34,444 bases of DNA from Xanthobacteraceae bacterium (GCA_019746355.1 JAIESC010000195.1:1-34444), one strand, 5' to 3'. Positions 7,326-16,341 are shown, numbered from the stretch's first letter. Translations and numbers: made by a program. The notes: generated by a model not told the origin, from the letters alone.

Positions 7326-8866
7326 AACGAGCTCGGCAGCGACGGGAACGGGAACGGCCACGATGGCGCGATCGCGACCGGCGTCGACGGCGGCTCGGAC
7401 GGCAGCGGCGGCGCTTCCGGCACCGGCTGCTGCTGCGGCTGGGCCGGCCGGCCACCGCCGATGCTCCTGAGGAAATCCCGATAGGCCGGATTGCCGCTGA
7501 GAGCGTCGCGTCCGGCGGCAATGACGACATCGACCTGGTTGACCGGAAGCTTCAGGCGGGTGTCGACCGCATTGAGCACCTTGGCACGCTCGGGGCCCAG
7601 TTGATCGAAGGCGACCCGCGTGACCGTGATCTTCAGGTCGCGGCAATTCCAGCTCGCGGGGGCGCCGTAGCGCTTGCGCAGTTCCGGCGACAGCCCGCAG
7701 CGCCAGTTGATGAGTTGGCGCTGCCAGTCCGACATGATCGACTGGAACGCCGTGTAGCTCGCATTCACGCTCGCCTGGCCCGCGGTGTCCGCGGCCGCCA
7801 TGATGAGTTCGGTGCCGGTCGGCCCATCGACCCGCTGCACCCAGTCGCCGGAGGGCCCGCGGCCGGCATCGACGAGGATCACGATCGAGCGCCGCAGCTG
7901 CACCGCCTGCTCGGGCGACAGCGGTTCGTGCGGCGTCCGCGCCGCAAGCCGCGAGATCGTGAAGCCCGAGAGGCCGAAATTGTCGACCAGCCCGCCATCG
8001 AGCAGCTTGAGATATTTGGTCGAGCCGTCGCTGTAGCTGTAGAGCGCGTCGGCGAAGTTCTTCAGGAGCGGCGGCGCGTTCGGGTTGTTGCGTGCCTTTT
8101 GCAGCCATTCCGGCGGCTGATCCGTGCACTGCTTGGGATAGGTCTTGATGACCATCGGCGTGAAGACGACCGGCACTGCGGCCGAGGCCGCCACGGCCTC
8201 CGCGATCGGATAAGTCGCGAGGTTGCTGCAGAGCGAGATGAACGCGGCCTCGCCGTAGATGAATGGCGTGCGGTTGTAGATGTCGGAGGCGTTGATCCAG
8301 ATGCGCGGCCCCGGCGTCTTGCGGAAGTCCGCGAAGGTCGCGCCGTTGAAAAGGTTGTCGTCGAGCCAGCGCGAGAACACCCTGACGTCGTTGACGCCGC
8401 CGCTCATCGCGCGGACCAGACTGACCGCGTTGATGCTGGTGGAAAGCCCCTGCTCGCCGTCGCGGGTCAGGAACCGCTCGCGAAAGTCGGCCAGCGCCGC
8501 GCGCTTCTTCAATCCGAAATAGGCGGCCGCCACCGACCCGCCCGACACGCCGGAGACAAAGCCCACCCGATCGAGCAGCGAATGCGTACCGCTGCGCGAG
8601 CGCGCCGTGGTCTGATCGATCTCCTGAAGCACCCCGTGGGCGAACGCCGCCGCGCGCGTGCCGCCGCCGGAGAACGCAAGCCCGACCAGCACGTCATCGC
8701 CCGCCGTCGGGTCCTGTCGGCTCGCCGCGAAGGCTTCCGCGGCCTTACCGGACAGCGGCTGGTTGGTCGGATCGCTGACGCCAAGCGACGCGCACCCCGC
8801 GAGCCAGACCGCAAGCGCGGCGGCGGGTGCGACCGTTCGCAACAGGAACGTCGGACTGCCAATCAA
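7313..8866 (-). CDS. Patatin-like phospholipase lipoprotein
   Basis: A 517-residue lipoprotein with a lipobox at LAGC (Cys25 lipidated) and a patatin domain from about residue 58 to 400. The oxyanion motif is GGGTRA (68-72), the nucleophile elbow is GVSGGS with Ser108, and the catalytic Asp is Asp290 in LLDGGLVDNFG, so the Ser-Asp dyad is intact. The C-terminus is a Pro/Gln-rich tail (about 475-517). Family members hydrolyse acyl esters of phospholipids; this one should be anchored to a membrane facing the periplasm. No outer-membrane barrel is fused. The upstream 190 bp has two CtrA-half-site-like motifs. It is convergent with the ModA-like gene. Confidence 0.9.
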   Translation of the reverse strand: MIGSPTFLLRTVAPAAALAVWLAGCASLGVSDPTNQPLSGKAAEAFAASRQDPTAGDDVLVGLAFSGGGTRAAAFAHGVLQEIDQTTARSRSGTHSLLDRVGFVSGVSGGSVAAAYFGLKKRAALADFRERFLTRDGEQGLSTSINAVSLVRAMSGGVNDVRVFSRWLDDNLFNGATFADFRKTPGPRIWINASDIYNRTPFIYGEAAFISLCSNLATYPIAEAVAASAAVPVVFTPMVIKTYPKQCTDQPPEWLQKARNNPNAPPLLKNFADALYSYSDGSTKYLKLLDGGLVDNFGLSGFTISRLAARTPHEPLSPEQAVQLRRSIVILVDAGRGPSGDWVQRVDGPTGTELIMAAADTAGQASVNASYTAFQSIMSDWQRQLINWRCGLSPELRKRYGAPASWNCRDLKITVTRVAFDQLGPERAKVLNAVDTRLKLPVNQVDVVIAAGRDALSGNPAYRDFLRSIGGGRPAQPQQQPVPEAPPLPSEPPSTPVAIAPSWPFPFPSLPSSFAAQ

Positions 8867-8982
8867 TGACGCGACCCCCGGAGCCCGGTGAAATGGCCCC
8901 TTTGAAGGACTGAAGCCCTCTTGCGATCATTTATCGGCGCGGACGCGGGTTCCCGCAATAGGTAAATTCTTGTTAACGAATA

Positions 8983-9019
8983 ATGGTTTACGCAGGAATT
9001 GCGCCGTTCTGATGGTTAA
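8983..9019 (-). promoter_or_regulatory. CtrA-like half-sites upstream of the patatin gene
   Basis: On the minus strand TTAACCAT (9012-9019) matches the 8-base CtrA half-site exactly, and TAAACCAT (8983-8990) matches at 7 of 8. A further TTAAC lies at 8973. They are 117-153 bp upstream of the patatin start in an AT-richer gap. An exact 8-mer is expected about once per window by chance, so this is a weak prediction. Confidence 0.25.
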
Positions 9020-9059
9020 CGGCCCGGGCAAGCCGGACGCCGCCGGTGCCTAAACACCG

Positions 9060-9344
9060 CTAGAGCAGCGCCTCGACCATGGCCTCCCATTCCTGCTCCA
9101 CCGGGCCGGTCGCCGCTTTCCGCTGCGCCTGCCGGTACCAGTAGCCGGCATTGCCGTCGTCGCCCTCGACCCGATGCAGGTAGGCGTGCACCCAGGCCGC
9201 CGCCTTCGAGTGCTCGTCCATGACGATGCGATGCGCCTTGTCCCAGTCGCCCTTCCCGGCCCACCACAGCGCCTGAAGCGCGGGCGCGAGCGCCTTCGGC
9301 GGCACCGCGTTGGACAAGCTTCGCTTGAACGCGGCGGGTGTCAT
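9060..9344 (-). CDS. Small conserved-looking protein after gatA, function unknown
   Basis: A 94-residue protein beginning MTPAAFKRSLSNAVPPKALA, rich in Trp/Ala/His helices (LQALWWAGKGDWDKAHRIV, AAAWVHAYLHRVEGDDGNAG, YWYRQAQ). The pattern resembles a short helical repeat (WxxAH..., then WxxAYxHR) rather than an enzyme, but I do not recognise a named family. No signal peptide is seen. The ATG at 9344 is only 5 nt after the gatA stop, so it is the last gene of the gatC operon; a GTG at 9362 would overlap gatA. Confidence 0.8.
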   Translation of the reverse strand: MTPAAFKRSLSNAVPPKALAPALQALWWAGKGDWDKAHRIVMDEHSKAAAWVHAYLHRVEGDDGNAGYWYRQAQRKAATGPVEQEWEAMVEALL

Positions 9345-9349
9345 CGCGC

Positions 9350-10828
9350 TTAACCCCACCACCTCTCGGGCGTGAACCGTCCGGCGGCGTCCTCGATCAC
9401 CTGGCCGAGCGAGAACAGCGTTTCCTCGTCGAACGGCCGGCCGATGAGCTGCAGGCCGAGCGGCAGGCCCTGGCCGTCGAGGCCGGCCGGCACCGCGATG
9501 CCGGGAAGGCCCGCCATGTTCACCGTCACCGTGAACACGTCGTTGAGATACATCTCGATCGGGTCCGCGCCGCCCTTCTCGCCGAGACCGAACGCCGCCG
9601 ATGGCGTCGCCGGCGTCAGCATCGCGTCGATTCCCTTGGCGAAGCAGTCCTCGAAATCCTTCTTGATCAGGGTGCGCACCTTCTGCGCCCGCACGTAGTA
9701 GGCGTCGTAGTAGCCGGCCGAGAGCACGTAGGTGCCGATCATGATGCGCCGGCGCACCTCCTTGCCGAAGCCATCGGCGCGGGTGTTCTCGTACATGCTG
9801 ATGATGTCGCGGCCGGGAACGCGCTCCCCGTAGCGCACGCCGTCATAGCGCGCGAGGTTCGACGAGGCTTCCGCGGGCGCGACGATGTAATAGGCCGGCA
9901 GCGCGTATTTGGTGTGCGGCAGCGACACCTCGACGAGCTCGGCGCCGGCCGCCTCGAGCCAGGCCCGGCCCTGCTCCCAGAGCTTCTCGATCTCCGCGGG
10001 CATGCCGTCGATCCGGTATTCCTTCGGAATGCCGATCCGCTTGCCCTTCACCGATTGGCCGACCGCCGCCTCGTAGTCCGGCACCGGAACGTCGACCGAG
10101 GTCGTGTCCTTCGGGTCGTGGCCCGCCATCGAGCGCATCATGATCGCGGCATCACGCACCGTGCGCGCGAACGGCCCCGCCTGGTCGAGCGAGGACGCAA
10201 ACGCAACGATCCCCCAGCGCGAGCAGCGCCCGTACGTGGGTTTGATGCCGACGATGCCGGTGAACGCCGCGGGCTGGCGGATCGAGCCGCCGGTGTCGGT
10301 CCCCGTCGCGCCAAGACAGAGCTGCGCCGCCACCGCCGCGGCCGAGCCGCCGGACGAGCCGCCCGGCACCAGCGGCGTGTTCGAGCCCTTGCGCCGCCAC
10401 GGCGAGGTCACCGTGCCGAGGTACGAGGTCTCGTTCGACGAGCCCATGGCGAACTCGTCGTTGTTGGTCTTGCCGAGCAGCACCGCGCCGTCGCGCCACA
10501 GGTTGGCGCTCACCGTCGATTCATAGGTCGGCACGAAGTTGTCGAGGATCTTGGAGCAGGCGGTGGTGCGCACGCCCTCGGTGCAGAACAGGTCCTTGAT
10601 GGCGAGCGGCACGCCCTCGAGCGGCCCGGCATCGCCCTTGGCGATGCGCGCGTCGGCGGCCTTCGCCATCGCCTGAGCGCGCTCCGGCGTCTCCAGCACA
10701 TAGGCGTTGAGCGTGCGCGCCTTCTCCATCGCGGCGAGATGCGCGTCGGCGAGCTCCATGGCGGAGAACTTCTTCTGCTTCAGCCCATCGCGCGCGGCCG
10801 CGATGGTGAGCGCGGTGAGCTCGCTCAT
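9350..10828 (-). CDS. gatA: Asp-tRNA(Asn)/Glu-tRNA(Gln) amidotransferase subunit A
   Basis: A 492-residue amidase-signature enzyme that hydrolyses glutamine and channels ammonia to GatB. The Ser-cis-Ser-Lys triad is present: Lys78 in PLAIKDLF, the cis-Ser158 in [14 protein letters not shown], and the nucleophile Ser182 in [27 protein letters not shown] and the C-terminal [10 protein letters not shown]...[14 protein letters not shown] are also standard. Length matches the family. The ATG overlaps the stop of the upstream small CxxC gene (ATGA at 10825-10828), showing translational coupling. It works with GatC (same operon) and GatB (3940-5409). Confidence 0.98.
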   Translation of the reverse strand: MSELTALTIAAARDGLKQKKFSAMELADAHLAAMEKARTLNAYVLETPERAQAMAKAADARIAKGDAGPLEGVPLAIKDLFCTEGVRTTACSKILDNFVPTYESTVSANLWRDGAVLLGKTNNDEFAMGSSNETSYLGTVTSPWRRKGSNTPLVPGGSSGGSAAAVAAQLCLGATGTDTGGSIRQPAAFTGIVGIKPTYGRCSRWGIVAFASSLDQAGPFARTVRDAAIMMRSMAGHDPKDTTSVDVPVPDYEAAVGQSVKGKRIGIPKEYRIDGMPAEIEKLWEQGRAWLEAAGAELVEVSLPHTKYALPAYYIVAPAEASSNLARYDGVRYGERVPGRDIISMYENTRADGFGKEVRRRIMIGTYVLSAGYYDAYYVRAQKVRTLIKKDFEDCFAKGIDAMLTPATPSAAFGLGEKGGADPIEMYLNDVFTVTVNMAGLPGIAVPAGLDGQGLPLGLQLIGRPFDEETLFSLGQVIEDAAGRFTPERWWG

Positions 10829-11037
10829 TCAGTCTCGTCGCAGGAAAAACCGGAATTCGCGGGCTTACCGGCAGCCTTCGCCGGCGGCGCAGCCTGTGCG
10901 CCCGGCGCGGCAACCGCCGCGTCGCCTTGCGGGATGATCGTCACCTCGCACTCCCACGGCTGCGCCTTGCGCTTCGCCTCCTCGACCGCGTCGAGATAGG
11001 CGTAGAACAGCTGCATCTCCTCACAGGCCATGCACAT
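10825..11037 (-). CDS. Small CxxC protein between gatC and gatA
   Basis: A 70-residue protein that begins [20 protein letters not shown]: a C-M-A-C pair at residues 2-5, an amphipathic helix, an extra Cys in WECEVTI, and an Ala/Pro-rich low-complexity tail ending in [10 protein letters not shown]. Four Cys in a short soluble protein suggest metal or redox chemistry, but I do not recognise the function. Its stop overlaps the gatA ATG by four bases, and the gatC stop lies about 85 bp upstream of its ATG, so it is inside the gatCA operon. The start could also be the ATG at 11031. I judge it real because of the coupling. Confidence 0.7.
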   Translation of the reverse strand: MCMACEEMQLFYAYLDAVEEAKRKAQPWECEVTIIPQGDAAVAAPGAQAAPPAKAAGKPANSGFSCDETE

Positions 11038-11066
11038 CAGGTCACCATCGCGTCCTGTCGCCCGAG

Positions 11067-11131
11067 ATCCCCGGGTCTCGCTGCGCTCGCCCGGGGATGG
11101 TTGAATGCCGCGCTTGGCGCATCATTCAACC
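11067..11131. repeat. Double palindrome at the gatC 3' end
   Basis: Two back-to-back inverted repeats. ATCCCCGGG (11067-11075) pairs with CCCGGGGAT (11090-11098). GGTTGAAT (11099-11106) pairs with ATTCAACC (11124-11131), with an inner GCC/GGC stem. The second one contains the gatC stop codon (11122-11124). This looks like a REP-type intergenic element inside the operon, where it could affect mRNA decay or partially terminate. Confidence 0.6.
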
Positions 11132-11409
11132 ACCTTCGGAACGAGGAAGTAATTGTTCTCGGCCGCCGGCGCATTGCGCAGCACCGCGTCGGCGTTGTTG
11201 CCGTCGGTCACCACGTCGGCGCGCTTCTTCATCACCATCGGCGTCACCGACGTCATCGGCTCGACGCCCCCGACGTCGACCTCGGACAATTGCTCGACGA
11301 ACGACAGGATCGAATTGATCTCGCCCCGCAGGTGCTCGACCTCGTCGTCGGCAACCGCGACCCGCGCCAGATGCGCGATACGGCGAACGGTGGCGGCGTC
11401 GATGGACAT
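11122..11409 (-). CDS. gatC: Asp-tRNA(Asn)/Glu-tRNA(Gln) amidotransferase subunit C
   Basis: A 95-residue GatC, the small belt-like subunit that stabilises the GatA-GatB contact. Standard features are [19 protein letters not shown] at the N-terminus, [17 protein letters not shown] in the middle, [10 protein letters not shown], and the C-terminal [11 protein letters not shown]. The ATG at 11409 is chosen because the family protein begins there; the upstream in-frame extension is Arg-rich and unlike GatC. It is the first gene of the operon gatC, CxxC gene, gatA, 94-residue gene. It is divergent from the DUF3828-like gene, with 223 bp between starts. Confidence 0.96.
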   Translation of the reverse strand: MSIDAATVRRIAHLARVAVADDEVEHLRGEINSILSFVEQLSEVDVGGVEPMTSVTPMVMKKRADVVTDGNNADAVLRNAPAAENNYFLVPKVVE

Positions 11410-11632
11410 GATCGTCTTTCGGCCTCTGAAGCGGCGGACATCGCCCGCCTGTCGCGCATATAGCAGAGCCGGGAATCTCCCGGCAACCCGCCGGCCCGCA
11501 GCGGGATAGACCCGCCCACGCAAGGTAGGCACGATCGTGCCGCTACGCCACCGCTGCCTGGATCTGCGCCGCCGCGCGAGGCAACATCGACGCCATCTCC
11601 TTGCCCATTTCCCACCGCACGCTGTTCCCCCG

Positions 11633-12109
11633 ATGCAAGCCATTGTTCACCACGTCATCGCGCTCGTATTGGCCTTCATCGCGGCAAGCTTGCCGGCGCG
11701 GGCCGCCGAAGACCCGACGGATTTCGTCACCGCGATCTATCAGAGCTACGTCGGCAAGGACGCCAAGGGCATCGGGATGAGCTCGTCCCGGGCACGGGAG
11801 GTCATCACACCTTCGCTGATGAAGCTGATCGACGCAGAAGCCAGGGCCGCCAAAGCACGCGGCGAACAGTCAAGGCTCGGCAGCGACCCGTTCATCGACG
11901 CCCAGGATTTCGACATCAAGTCGTTCAAGGTCGAGGTCCAGCAGGTCGGGCGCGCCAGGGCTGTGGCCACCGTGACGTTCGGGAACGAGGCCGCGGCCGA
12001 CGACCCGCCGGTCATTCTCGTTCTGGTGAAGGCCGGCGATGCCTGGCGGATCGACGATTTCCGCAGCGGCGGCCGCTCACTGCGGAACCACCTTGCGCGC
12101 CAGCCATAG
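11633..12109 (+). CDS. Exported DUF3828-like protein
   Basis: A 158-residue protein with a Sec signal peptide ([20 protein letters not shown], cleavage likely after ARA near residue 24). The mature part fits the DUF3828 pattern: [17 protein letters not shown], then [31 protein letters not shown], and the terminal [13 protein letters not shown] beta hairpin typical of NTF2-like folds. Function is unknown; it should be periplasmic. No Shine-Dalgarno is obvious before the ATG at 11633, so the start is set by the signal peptide. Five 36-bp tandem repeats begin at its stop codon. Confidence 0.78.
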   Translation: MQAIVHHVIALVLAFIAASLPARAAEDPTDFVTAIYQSYVGKDAKGIGMSSSRAREVITPSLMKLIDAEARAAKARGEQSRLGSDPFIDAQDFDIKSFKVEVQQVGRARAVATVTFGNEAAADDPPVILVLVKAGDAWRIDDFRSGGRSLRNHLARQP

Positions 12110-12285
12110 CCGTCCGAAGGACGGCGTCGCTTCGCTCGCCCATAGCCGTCCGAAGGACGGCGTCGCTTCGCTCGCCCATAGCCGTCCGGAGGACGGCGTC
12201 GCTTCGCTCGCCTGCGGCCGTCCGAAGGACGGCGTCGCTTCGCTCGCCTATGGCCGTCCGGAGGACGGCGTCGCTTCGCCTATGG
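12110..12285. repeat. Five tandem 36-bp palindromic units
   Basis: Units start at 12110, 12146, 12182, 12218 and 12254, exactly 36 bp apart; the last is slightly cut short. Each has the hairpin CCGTCC-GAA-GGACGG (GGA replaces GAA in units 3 and 5), then CGTCGCTTCGCTCGCC and a short CATAG-like joint. There are no variable spacers. The array begins immediately at the DUF3828-like gene stop and ends about 40 bp before the VOC gene. Confidence 0.95.
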
Positions 12286-12327
12286 GCGCGGTTGAATCGG
12301 AACCCTGAACGGCCGATATAGAGGGGG

Positions 12328-13212
12328 ATGGATGCGCCCAACCCTTCCGCCCTGCCGACCTTCGCCAACCGCACGCCGCTGCGCATCGGCGCGGTGGGCC
12401 TGATCGCCCGCGATCTCGATCGTCTGACGAACTATTACCGCGACCTGCTCGGTCTCACCGTCATGGAGCGGACCGCGAGCATCGCCCGGCTCGGCACCGG
12501 CGGCGTCACGCTGCTCGAGATCGAGCACCGGCCGGACGCGCGGCCCGACGATCCTTCGACCGCGGGCCTCTATCACACCGCCTTCCTGATGCCGACGCGG
12601 GCCGACCATGCGCGCTGGATCGCGCACATCGCCAAAAACCGCGTGCCGATCACAGGCGCGTCCGACCATGGCGTGAGCGAGGCGTTCTATCTCGACGATC
12701 CGGAGGGCAACGGCATCGAGGTCTACAACGACCGGCCGCGCGAGCGCTGGACCTGGCAGAACGGCCTCGTCGTCATGCAGACCAAGCAGCTCGACATCGA
12801 GGCGATCCTTGATGAGATCGACCGCGCCACCGCGACTTATCCGGCGGCGCCCGAGGGCCTGCGGATCGGCCACATCCATCTGCGCGTCGGCAGCATCGAG
12901 CAGGCCGAAGAATTCTACCGCGGCCCGATCGGCCTCGAGCTCACCCGGCGGCGCGGCGGCGCGACCTTCATGTCGTCGGGCGGCTATCACCATCACGTCG
13001 GCGCCAATGTCTGGCACAGCGATCGCGCCGGGGCGCGCGACCAGAACCGCGCGGGACTGGCCTGGTTCTCGATGGAACTGGCGGAGCCCGGTGCGGTCGA
13101 GGCGATGGCCGGACGGCTTCGCGCGGCGAACGCGCCGGTCGCGGCCTCGCCCGACGGCATCGAGACCGCGGACCCCTGGGGCACCCGCATCCGTTTCGTG
13201 AAGGCCGGATGA
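12328..13212 (+). CDS. Two-domain VOC protein (CatE-like)
   Basis: A 294-residue protein with two vicinal-oxygen-chelate modules, about 17-135 and 178-290, most like the CatE type of ring-cleaving dioxygenase or glyoxalase. Seen: LRIGAVGLIARDLDRLTNYY with LYHTAFLMPT and GNGIEVYNDRP in module 1; RIGHIHLRVGSIEQAEEFYR with YHHHVGANVWHS in module 2. Module 1 lacks the usual leading His (Ala instead), and module 2 ends DPWGTRIRFV where a ligand Glu is common, so the metal site may be unusual. Substrate is unknown. AGGGGG is very close to the ATG. The stop overlaps the ruvX start (ATGA), so the two are cotranscribed. Confidence 0.85.
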   Translation: MDAPNPSALPTFANRTPLRIGAVGLIARDLDRLTNYYRDLLGLTVMERTASIARLGTGGVTLLEIEHRPDARPDDPSTAGLYHTAFLMPTRADHARWIAHIAKNRVPITGASDHGVSEAFYLDDPEGNGIEVYNDRPRERWTWQNGLVVMQTKQLDIEAILDEIDRATATYPAAPEGLRIGHIHLRVGSIEQAEEFYRGPIGLELTRRRGGATFMSSGGYHHHVGANVWHSDRAGARDQNRAGLAWFSMELAEPGAVEAMAGRLRAANAPVAASPDGIETADPWGTRIRFVKAG

Positions 13213-13679
13213 CCGCGCCGATCGTCGCTGTCGCGGAGGCCGGCCTGCATCTGCCGCCGCGCGGCGCCCTGCTCGGCCTCGACGTCGGCACCAAGACCAT
13301 CGGCGTCGCCACCTCGGACGCCGACCGCAGGCTCGCCACCGGCGTCGAAACCATCGCCCGCAAGACCTTCACGATTGACGCGCAGCGGCTGCTGGCACTC
13401 GCCAAGGAACGGAGCTGCGCGGGCTTCGTGCTCGGCCTGCCGCTCAACATGGACGGCAGCGAGGGCCCGCGCGCCCAGTCGGTCCGCGCCTTTGCGCGCA
13501 ACCTCTCGAAGCTCACCGAATTGCCGATCGCGCTCTGGGACGAGCGGCTCTCCACCGCTGCGGTCGAGCGCGAGCTGATCTCGGCCGACGTCAGCCGCAA
13601 GAAGCGCGCGGCGGTGATCGACCAGCACGCGGCGATGTTCATCCTGCAGGGCGCGCTCGACCGGCTGGCAAATCTTTGA
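13209..13679 (+). CDS. ruvX: Putative Holliday junction resolvase / pre-16S rRNA nuclease
   Basis: A 156-residue YqgF/RuvX-family RNase-H-fold nuclease. The catalytic acidic residues are present: Asp25 in LLGLDVGTKTIGVA, Glu112 in WDERLSTAAVER, and Asp138 in AVIDQHAAMFIL. The loop GLPLNMDGSEGPRAQ is also conserved. In E. coli YqgF processes the 5' end of 16S rRNA; resolvase activity has been reported in other species. Length is normal apart from a 15-20 residue N-terminal lead. It overlaps the VOC gene by 4 bp, and a strong terminator follows. Confidence 0.95.
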   Translation: MTAPIVAVAEAGLHLPPRGALLGLDVGTKTIGVATSDADRRLATGVETIARKTFTIDAQRLLALAKERSCAGFVLGLPLNMDGSEGPRAQSVRAFARNLSKLTELPIALWDERLSTAAVERELISADVSRKKRAAVIDQHAAMFILQGALDRLANL

Positions 13680-13700
13680 AGTCACACATCGCTGAACGGC

Positions 13701-13726
13701 GAAGGGCCGGCTTGCGCCGGCCCTTC
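13701..13726 (+). terminator. Terminator after ruvX
   Basis: GAAGGGCCGGC and GCCGGCCCTTC form a perfect 11-bp stem with TTGC loop, 21 bp after the ruvX stop. It is followed by TGTTG, so the U-run is short. It also faces the end of the convergent Tyr-rich gene and may serve both. Confidence 0.8.
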
Positions 13727-13764
13727 TGTTGAACTTGCGCTGCTTGCGCGTGGTGCCTTCGGCC

Positions 13765-14331
13765 TCAGTAGTCGTACCCCTGCAGCTTCCAGTCCAGCCA
13801 CGGCGCGAGCGTGTTGCTGTTGTAGCCCGCGCCCGGGTCGTAGTGGGGCGGAACGCTCCGCGTCCGGATGTCGTAAGCGCCGCCCCGGTAGACGCGGTAG
13901 CCCGGCGCATAGGCGTAAGCGTTGTAGCCCGGCGCATAGCCATAGCTCCGGTAGGCGCGTCGATAAGGGCCATAGGCCGGATCGCCGGTATAGGCGAATG
14001 CCGGGTCGCGGTACTGCACCTGCTGCGCGTAGACCGGCGCCGGCTCCGTATAGGTCACGGCCGGCGCCACATAGGTCGGGCTGTAGGCGTAGCTGTCGTA
14101 GCCATACGCCGGTCCGGCATAGGCCGGCTCATCGGCATAATAGTCGCCGTTATAGTAGCCCGCGTTGTAATAGCTTGCATTCGCGGCCGCAGCGCCGATG
14201 GCGGCGCCCACCGCAAAGCCTGCGGCGCCCGCGATCCATGCGCGGTCGCGTGCCTCGGAGGCGGTCATCGATCCGAACGTCAGCACGCCGGCCACACCCA
14301 GAATCGCAGCACGTTTCGCCAAAGCCTTCAT
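13765..14331 (-). CDS. Tyr/Ala-rich exported protein with glycine-zipper segment
   Basis: A 188-residue protein with a Sec signal peptide (KRAAILGVAGVLTFGSMTA, cleavage after SEA near residue 27). A small glycine-zipper-like segment GAAGFAVGAAIGAAAANA (35-52) follows, then a low-complexity region very rich in Tyr, Pro, Ala and Gly with recurring units such as YAPGYNAYAYAPGY. The C-terminal DPGAGYNSNTLAPWLDWKLQ is more regular. Such proteins are often annotated as hypothetical envelope proteins in Rhizobiales; function is unknown. AAGGAG lies 6 nt before the ATG. It is convergent with ruvX. Confidence 0.85.
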   Translation of the reverse strand: MKALAKRAAILGVAGVLTFGSMTASEARDRAWIAGAAGFAVGAAIGAAAANASYYNAGYYNGDYYADEPAYAGPAYGYDSYAYSPTYVAPAVTYTEPAPVYAQQVQYRDPAFAYTGDPAYGPYRRAYRSYGYAPGYNAYAYAPGYRVYRGGAYDIRTRSVPPHYDPGAGYNSNTLAPWLDWKLQGYDY

Positions 14332-14539
14332 AGCGATCTCCTTGCCATTATTGCGTTGTCAATATTGCGCGAGTTCATCCAAGCAGGCGCGAACCGGTCG
14401 CCCCGCGCACTTTGCGTTTCGCGTCGCCCCATCAACGCGGCCTCGAAAGCCGGGTTCCGCACCCGGGCACCGTCGATGGTGCGTCGCACGCGGCAACACG
14501 AACACATTGGCGTGAACGGGGAACTGGTCGCCTCGCCGC

Positions 14540-16204
14540 TCAGGCGTCGGGGAGCACGCGTCCGAGCAGGAGCTCGGTTTCTGTAACATCGAGCGGCGCC
14601 GCGCCGTAGCTCGCGCCGGCCCGGCCGGCGAGGCGTGTGCGCGCAAAGAGGTGTGCGATCTGTGCCGCCGGACCGGTTGCCAGCGCCGCGGCGGCAGCCA
14701 GCGCCGCGATCCGCTCGACGACCGTGCGGGCCCGCGCTTCCGCCGTCTCGGACGCGAGCGCCTTGGCGATGAACCCCACGGCGTCGGCAACACCCGGCAG
14801 GTCCTTCGCCTCCCGCGCCAGCTCCGAAAGCGTCGCGCGCGCCGCCTCAACGTCGCGCGAAACCGCCCGCAGCACGTCGAGCGCCACGACGTTGCCCGAG
14901 CCTTCCCAGATCGCGTTGACCGGTGCCTCGCGATAGAGCCGCGCCATCGCGCCCTCTTCCACGTAGCCGTTGCCGCCGAGGCATTCCATCGCCTCGTAGA
15001 CGAGCGCCGGCGCGGCCTTGCAGACCGCGTATTTGATCGCCGGCGTCAAGAGCCTCGCGCGCGCGGCTTCGGCCGGCGACGAAGCCGCGAGATCGAACGA
15101 ACGGCAGAGCCGCATCACCACGGCGACCGCGCCCTCGACCTCCAGCGCCATGTCGGCCAGCACCGACCGCATCATCGGCTGCCCGGCGAGCGGCTTGCCG
15201 AACACCCTGCGGTGCCTGCAGTGATGCATCGCCCGCGACACCGCCGCCCGCATCATGCCCGCCGATGAGATCGCGCAATCGAGCCGCGTCAGTTGCACCA
15301 TCGGCAGGATGGTGCGGATGCCCGCGCCCTCCTCGCCGATCCGCGACGCATAGGCGTCCGCGAACTCGACCTCGGACGAGGCGTTGGAGCGGTTGCCGAG
15401 CTTGTCTTTCAATCGCTGGAACTGCAGCGCATTGATGCGCCCGTCCGGCGCAAAGCGCGGCAGGAAAAAGCAGGTCAGCCCGCCCGGCGCCTGCGCCAGC
15501 ACCAGGAACGCATCCGACATCGGCGCCGACATGAACCACTTGTGCCCGCTGATGCGGTAGGCGTCGCCGTCCGGCTCGGCGCGCGTGGTGTTGGCGCGCA
15601 CATCGGTGCCGCCCTGCTTCTCGGTCATGCCCATGCCGAGCGTGATGCCGATCTTCCCGCGCCACGGCCGCAGCATCGGGTCGTACTGCCGCGACATGAG
15701 CTTCGGCATCAGCATTTTCACCAGCGTGGCGTCGCCGCTGAACCCCGCCACCGACGCGCGCGTCATGGTGATCGGACACTGATGGCCGTTCTCGACCTGT
15801 GCCACCATGTAAAAGCGCGCCGCCCGCGCCACCTCGGCCGGCGCGCCCGCGCGCCCGGCGTCGGGCTGCCAGGTCGAGGCATGCAGCCCCGCGGCGATGC
15901 TCTCCGCCATGAAGTGGTGATAGGCCGGATGAAACTCGACAGTGTCGCTGCGCCGGCCCTCCGCATCGAACGCCTTCAGCCGCGGCGGATATTGGTCGGC
16001 GAGCCGCGCCATCTCGGACATCGCCGCCGTGCCCCAGCGGCGGCCGAACGCGCCCAGTGCCGCGGCCTCGAGCGCCGCGGCCTCCCCGCCCGCGCCGTTC
16101 GCCGCCACCGCTTCCTGCAGCGGCCGGTCGATGCCGAACAGCTCGACGTCCGCGAACGCCGGCGACTGGTTCGGAACCGGCTGGCTGTCGGAGTGGAGCA
16201 TCAT
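14540..16204 (-). CDS. AidB-type acyl-CoA dehydrogenase
   Basis: A 554-residue flavoprotein of the acyl-CoA dehydrogenase superfamily, AidB subgroup. Signatures: [20 protein letters not shown] (AidB has this long TEKQGG element), the FAD/active-site region [53 protein letters not shown] with the Glu-rich helix, and [21 protein letters not shown]. coli AidB is induced by alkylating agents, binds DNA and has weak isovaleryl-CoA dehydrogenase activity; a similar role here is inference. Length matches AidB. GGGGAGG precedes the ATG at 16204 by about 7 nt. It is divergent from pyrB with 137 bp between starts. Confidence 0.9.
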   Translation of the reverse strand: MMLHSDSQPVPNQSPAFADVELFGIDRPLQEAVAANGAGGEAAALEAAALGAFGRRWGTAAMSEMARLADQYPPRLKAFDAEGRRSDTVEFHPAYHHFMAESIAAGLHASTWQPDAGRAGAPAEVARAARFYMVAQVENGHQCPITMTRASVAGFSGDATLVKMLMPKLMSRQYDPMLRPWRGKIGITLGMGMTEKQGGTDVRANTTRAEPDGDAYRISGHKWFMSAPMSDAFLVLAQAPGGLTCFFLPRFAPDGRINALQFQRLKDKLGNRSNASSEVEFADAYASRIGEEGAGIRTILPMVQLTRLDCAISSAGMMRAAVSRAMHHCRHRRVFGKPLAGQPMMRSVLADMALEVEGAVAVVMRLCRSFDLAASSPAEAARARLLTPAIKYAVCKAAPALVYEAMECLGGNGYVEEGAMARLYREAPVNAIWEGSGNVVALDVLRAVSRDVEAARATLSELAREAKDLPGVADAVGFIAKALASETAEARARTVVERIAALAAAAALATGPAAQIAHLFARTRLAGRAGASYGAAPLDVTETELLLGRVLPDA

Positions 16205-16341
16205 GCTGCGACCTCCCCTGGCATTTTAGCCAATTGCGGTCCGCGCCGCCGCAATCCTGCCCGATACTCCCCTGGATGCCTGGGGATGATTCTCCCGCGC
16301 CCTTGCGGGGTGGGGGCCATGCGCCTATACGACAGGCTTTA

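Noticed and set aside
7298..8869. Long plus-strand frame opposite the patatin gene
   Set aside because: Antisense shadow; the minus-strand frame has the lipobox, GVSGGS and DGG motifs.
12110..12285. CRISPR array
   Set aside because: The 36-bp units are directly head to tail with no variable spacers, and no cas gene is in the window.
12012..12386. Minus-strand repeat protein with RSDAVLRTA units
   Set aside because: It is only the in-frame translation of the 36-bp tandem array, without a start site or function.
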